From Gloeothece verrucosa PCC 7822 (GTDB lineage: Bacteria > Cyanobacteriota > Cyanobacteriia > Cyanobacteriales > Microcystaceae): a DNA stretch of 64,000 bases. Each line of letters starts with the position of its first letter. Position 1 is the first letter of the stretch. Below, one piece after another: positions 63,763-64,000 of this stretch. The stretch covers positions 3,922,001 through 3,986,000 of the forward strand of contig NC_014501.1 of NCBI RefSeq assembly GCF_000147335.1. Direction: 5' to 3'. Position numbers and translations under genes: made by a program. Under the pieces are notes generated by a model that made no database searches, was not told the DNA's origin, and saw nothing but the letters and a program-made list of their open reading frames with translations.

Positions 63763-64000
63763 ATGTCATACGAACCCCTACATCACAAATACCGCCCTCA
63801 AACTTTCAAAGACTTGGTAGGTCAAGATGCTATATCTGTGACCCTCATCAATGCTATTAATACTAACCGCATCGCCCCGGCCTACCTATTTACAGGGCCA
63901 AGAGGAACCGGTAAAACCTCGAGTGCGAGAATTTTAGCTAAGTCCCTCAACTGTCTTGAAACTGACAAACCCACGCCTACCCCCTGCGGAAAATGTGACG
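63763..64000 (+). CDS. dnaX: DNA polymerase III gamma/tau subunit, 5' end
   Basis: The window ends after 79 codons. The peptide ([20 protein letters not shown]...) shows the DnaX start, [14 protein letters not shown]. The Walker [23 protein letters not shown] is followed by the first Cys of the zinc module ([15 protein letters not shown]). It loads the beta clamp during replication. In some cyanobacteria dnaX hosts a split intein (DnaE is the famous one); no sign of an insertion before codon 79. Confidence 0.95.
   Translation, partial: MSYEPLHHKYRPQTFKDLVGQDAISVTLINAINTNRIAPAYLFTGPRGTGKTSSARILAKSLNCLETDKPTPTPCGKCD

Overview
The window is chromosomal DNA from a cyanobacterium. The evidence is psbN/psbH, ndhH, a ferredoxin-type nirA, a CrtO-type ketolase, a GUN4 protein, Ycf20-like and CpcD-linker proteins, and the palindrome GCGATCGC (HIP1) at many sites. 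Low G+C, many dispersed palindromes, heptamer tandem repeats, Uma2 and PIN-toxin genes and two-partner-secretion adhesins suggest a unicellular or colonial Chroococcales-type genome (Cyanothece/Gloeothece/Microcystis relatives). That placement is inference; no marker gene fixes the species.

Layout. 0.1-9.3 kb: STAS regulator, carotenoid ketolase, a saccharopine-dehydrogenase-like protein, a PD-(D/E)XK protein, GUN4, an oxidoreductase remnant, Uma2, a CoA-transferase/GNAT fusion, and a ParA plus coiled-coil pair resembling the carboxysome positioning system McdAB. 9.5-13.6 kb: small membrane proteins, ChrA and a ComM/YifB ATPase. 14-20 kb: a TPR / FecR-like-TPR / secreted CHAT-TPR locus whose last gene carries eleven nearly identical 120-bp repeats. 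20-24 kb: GH38 mannosidase, psbN, psbH, tatA. 24-31 kb: response regulator, TrpD2, HEAT-repeat protein, and siroheme methyltransferase divergent from nitrite reductase. 30.9-35 kb: a non-canonical clock-like operon, kaiC-kaiB-kaiB-histidine kinase. 35-46.6 kb: mostly housekeeping genes (metF-like, trpS, PIN toxin pair, ndhH, glycerate kinase, Ycf20, rdgB, CpcD-linker protein). 47-60 kb: an envelope/adhesion island with two large TPS-domain hemagglutinin-like proteins, a secreted CHAT-TPR protease-like protein, DUF928, a CHASE2-diguanylate cyclase, a small Cys-tailed secreted peptide and a PEP-CTERM metalloprotease. 60.7-64 kb: HAD phosphatase, small proteins, and the 5' end of dnaX running off the window.

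How the genes may work together. nirA and the SUMT gene share a divergent intergenic region and a pathway (siroheme for nitrite reduction). The kai-like operon couples a KaiC paralog with two KaiB-fold proteins and a kinase, possibly a timing or metabolic-state signalling module separate from the main clock. The 47-58.5 kb island looks like one envelope programme: TPS exoproteins, a caspase-like secreted enzyme, a periplasmic DUF928 protein and a c-di-GMP synthase with an extracytoplasmic sensor. No TpsB outer-membrane transporter gene is present in the window. The 14-20 kb CHAT locus repeats part of this logic (envelope TPR protein plus secreted CHAT protein).
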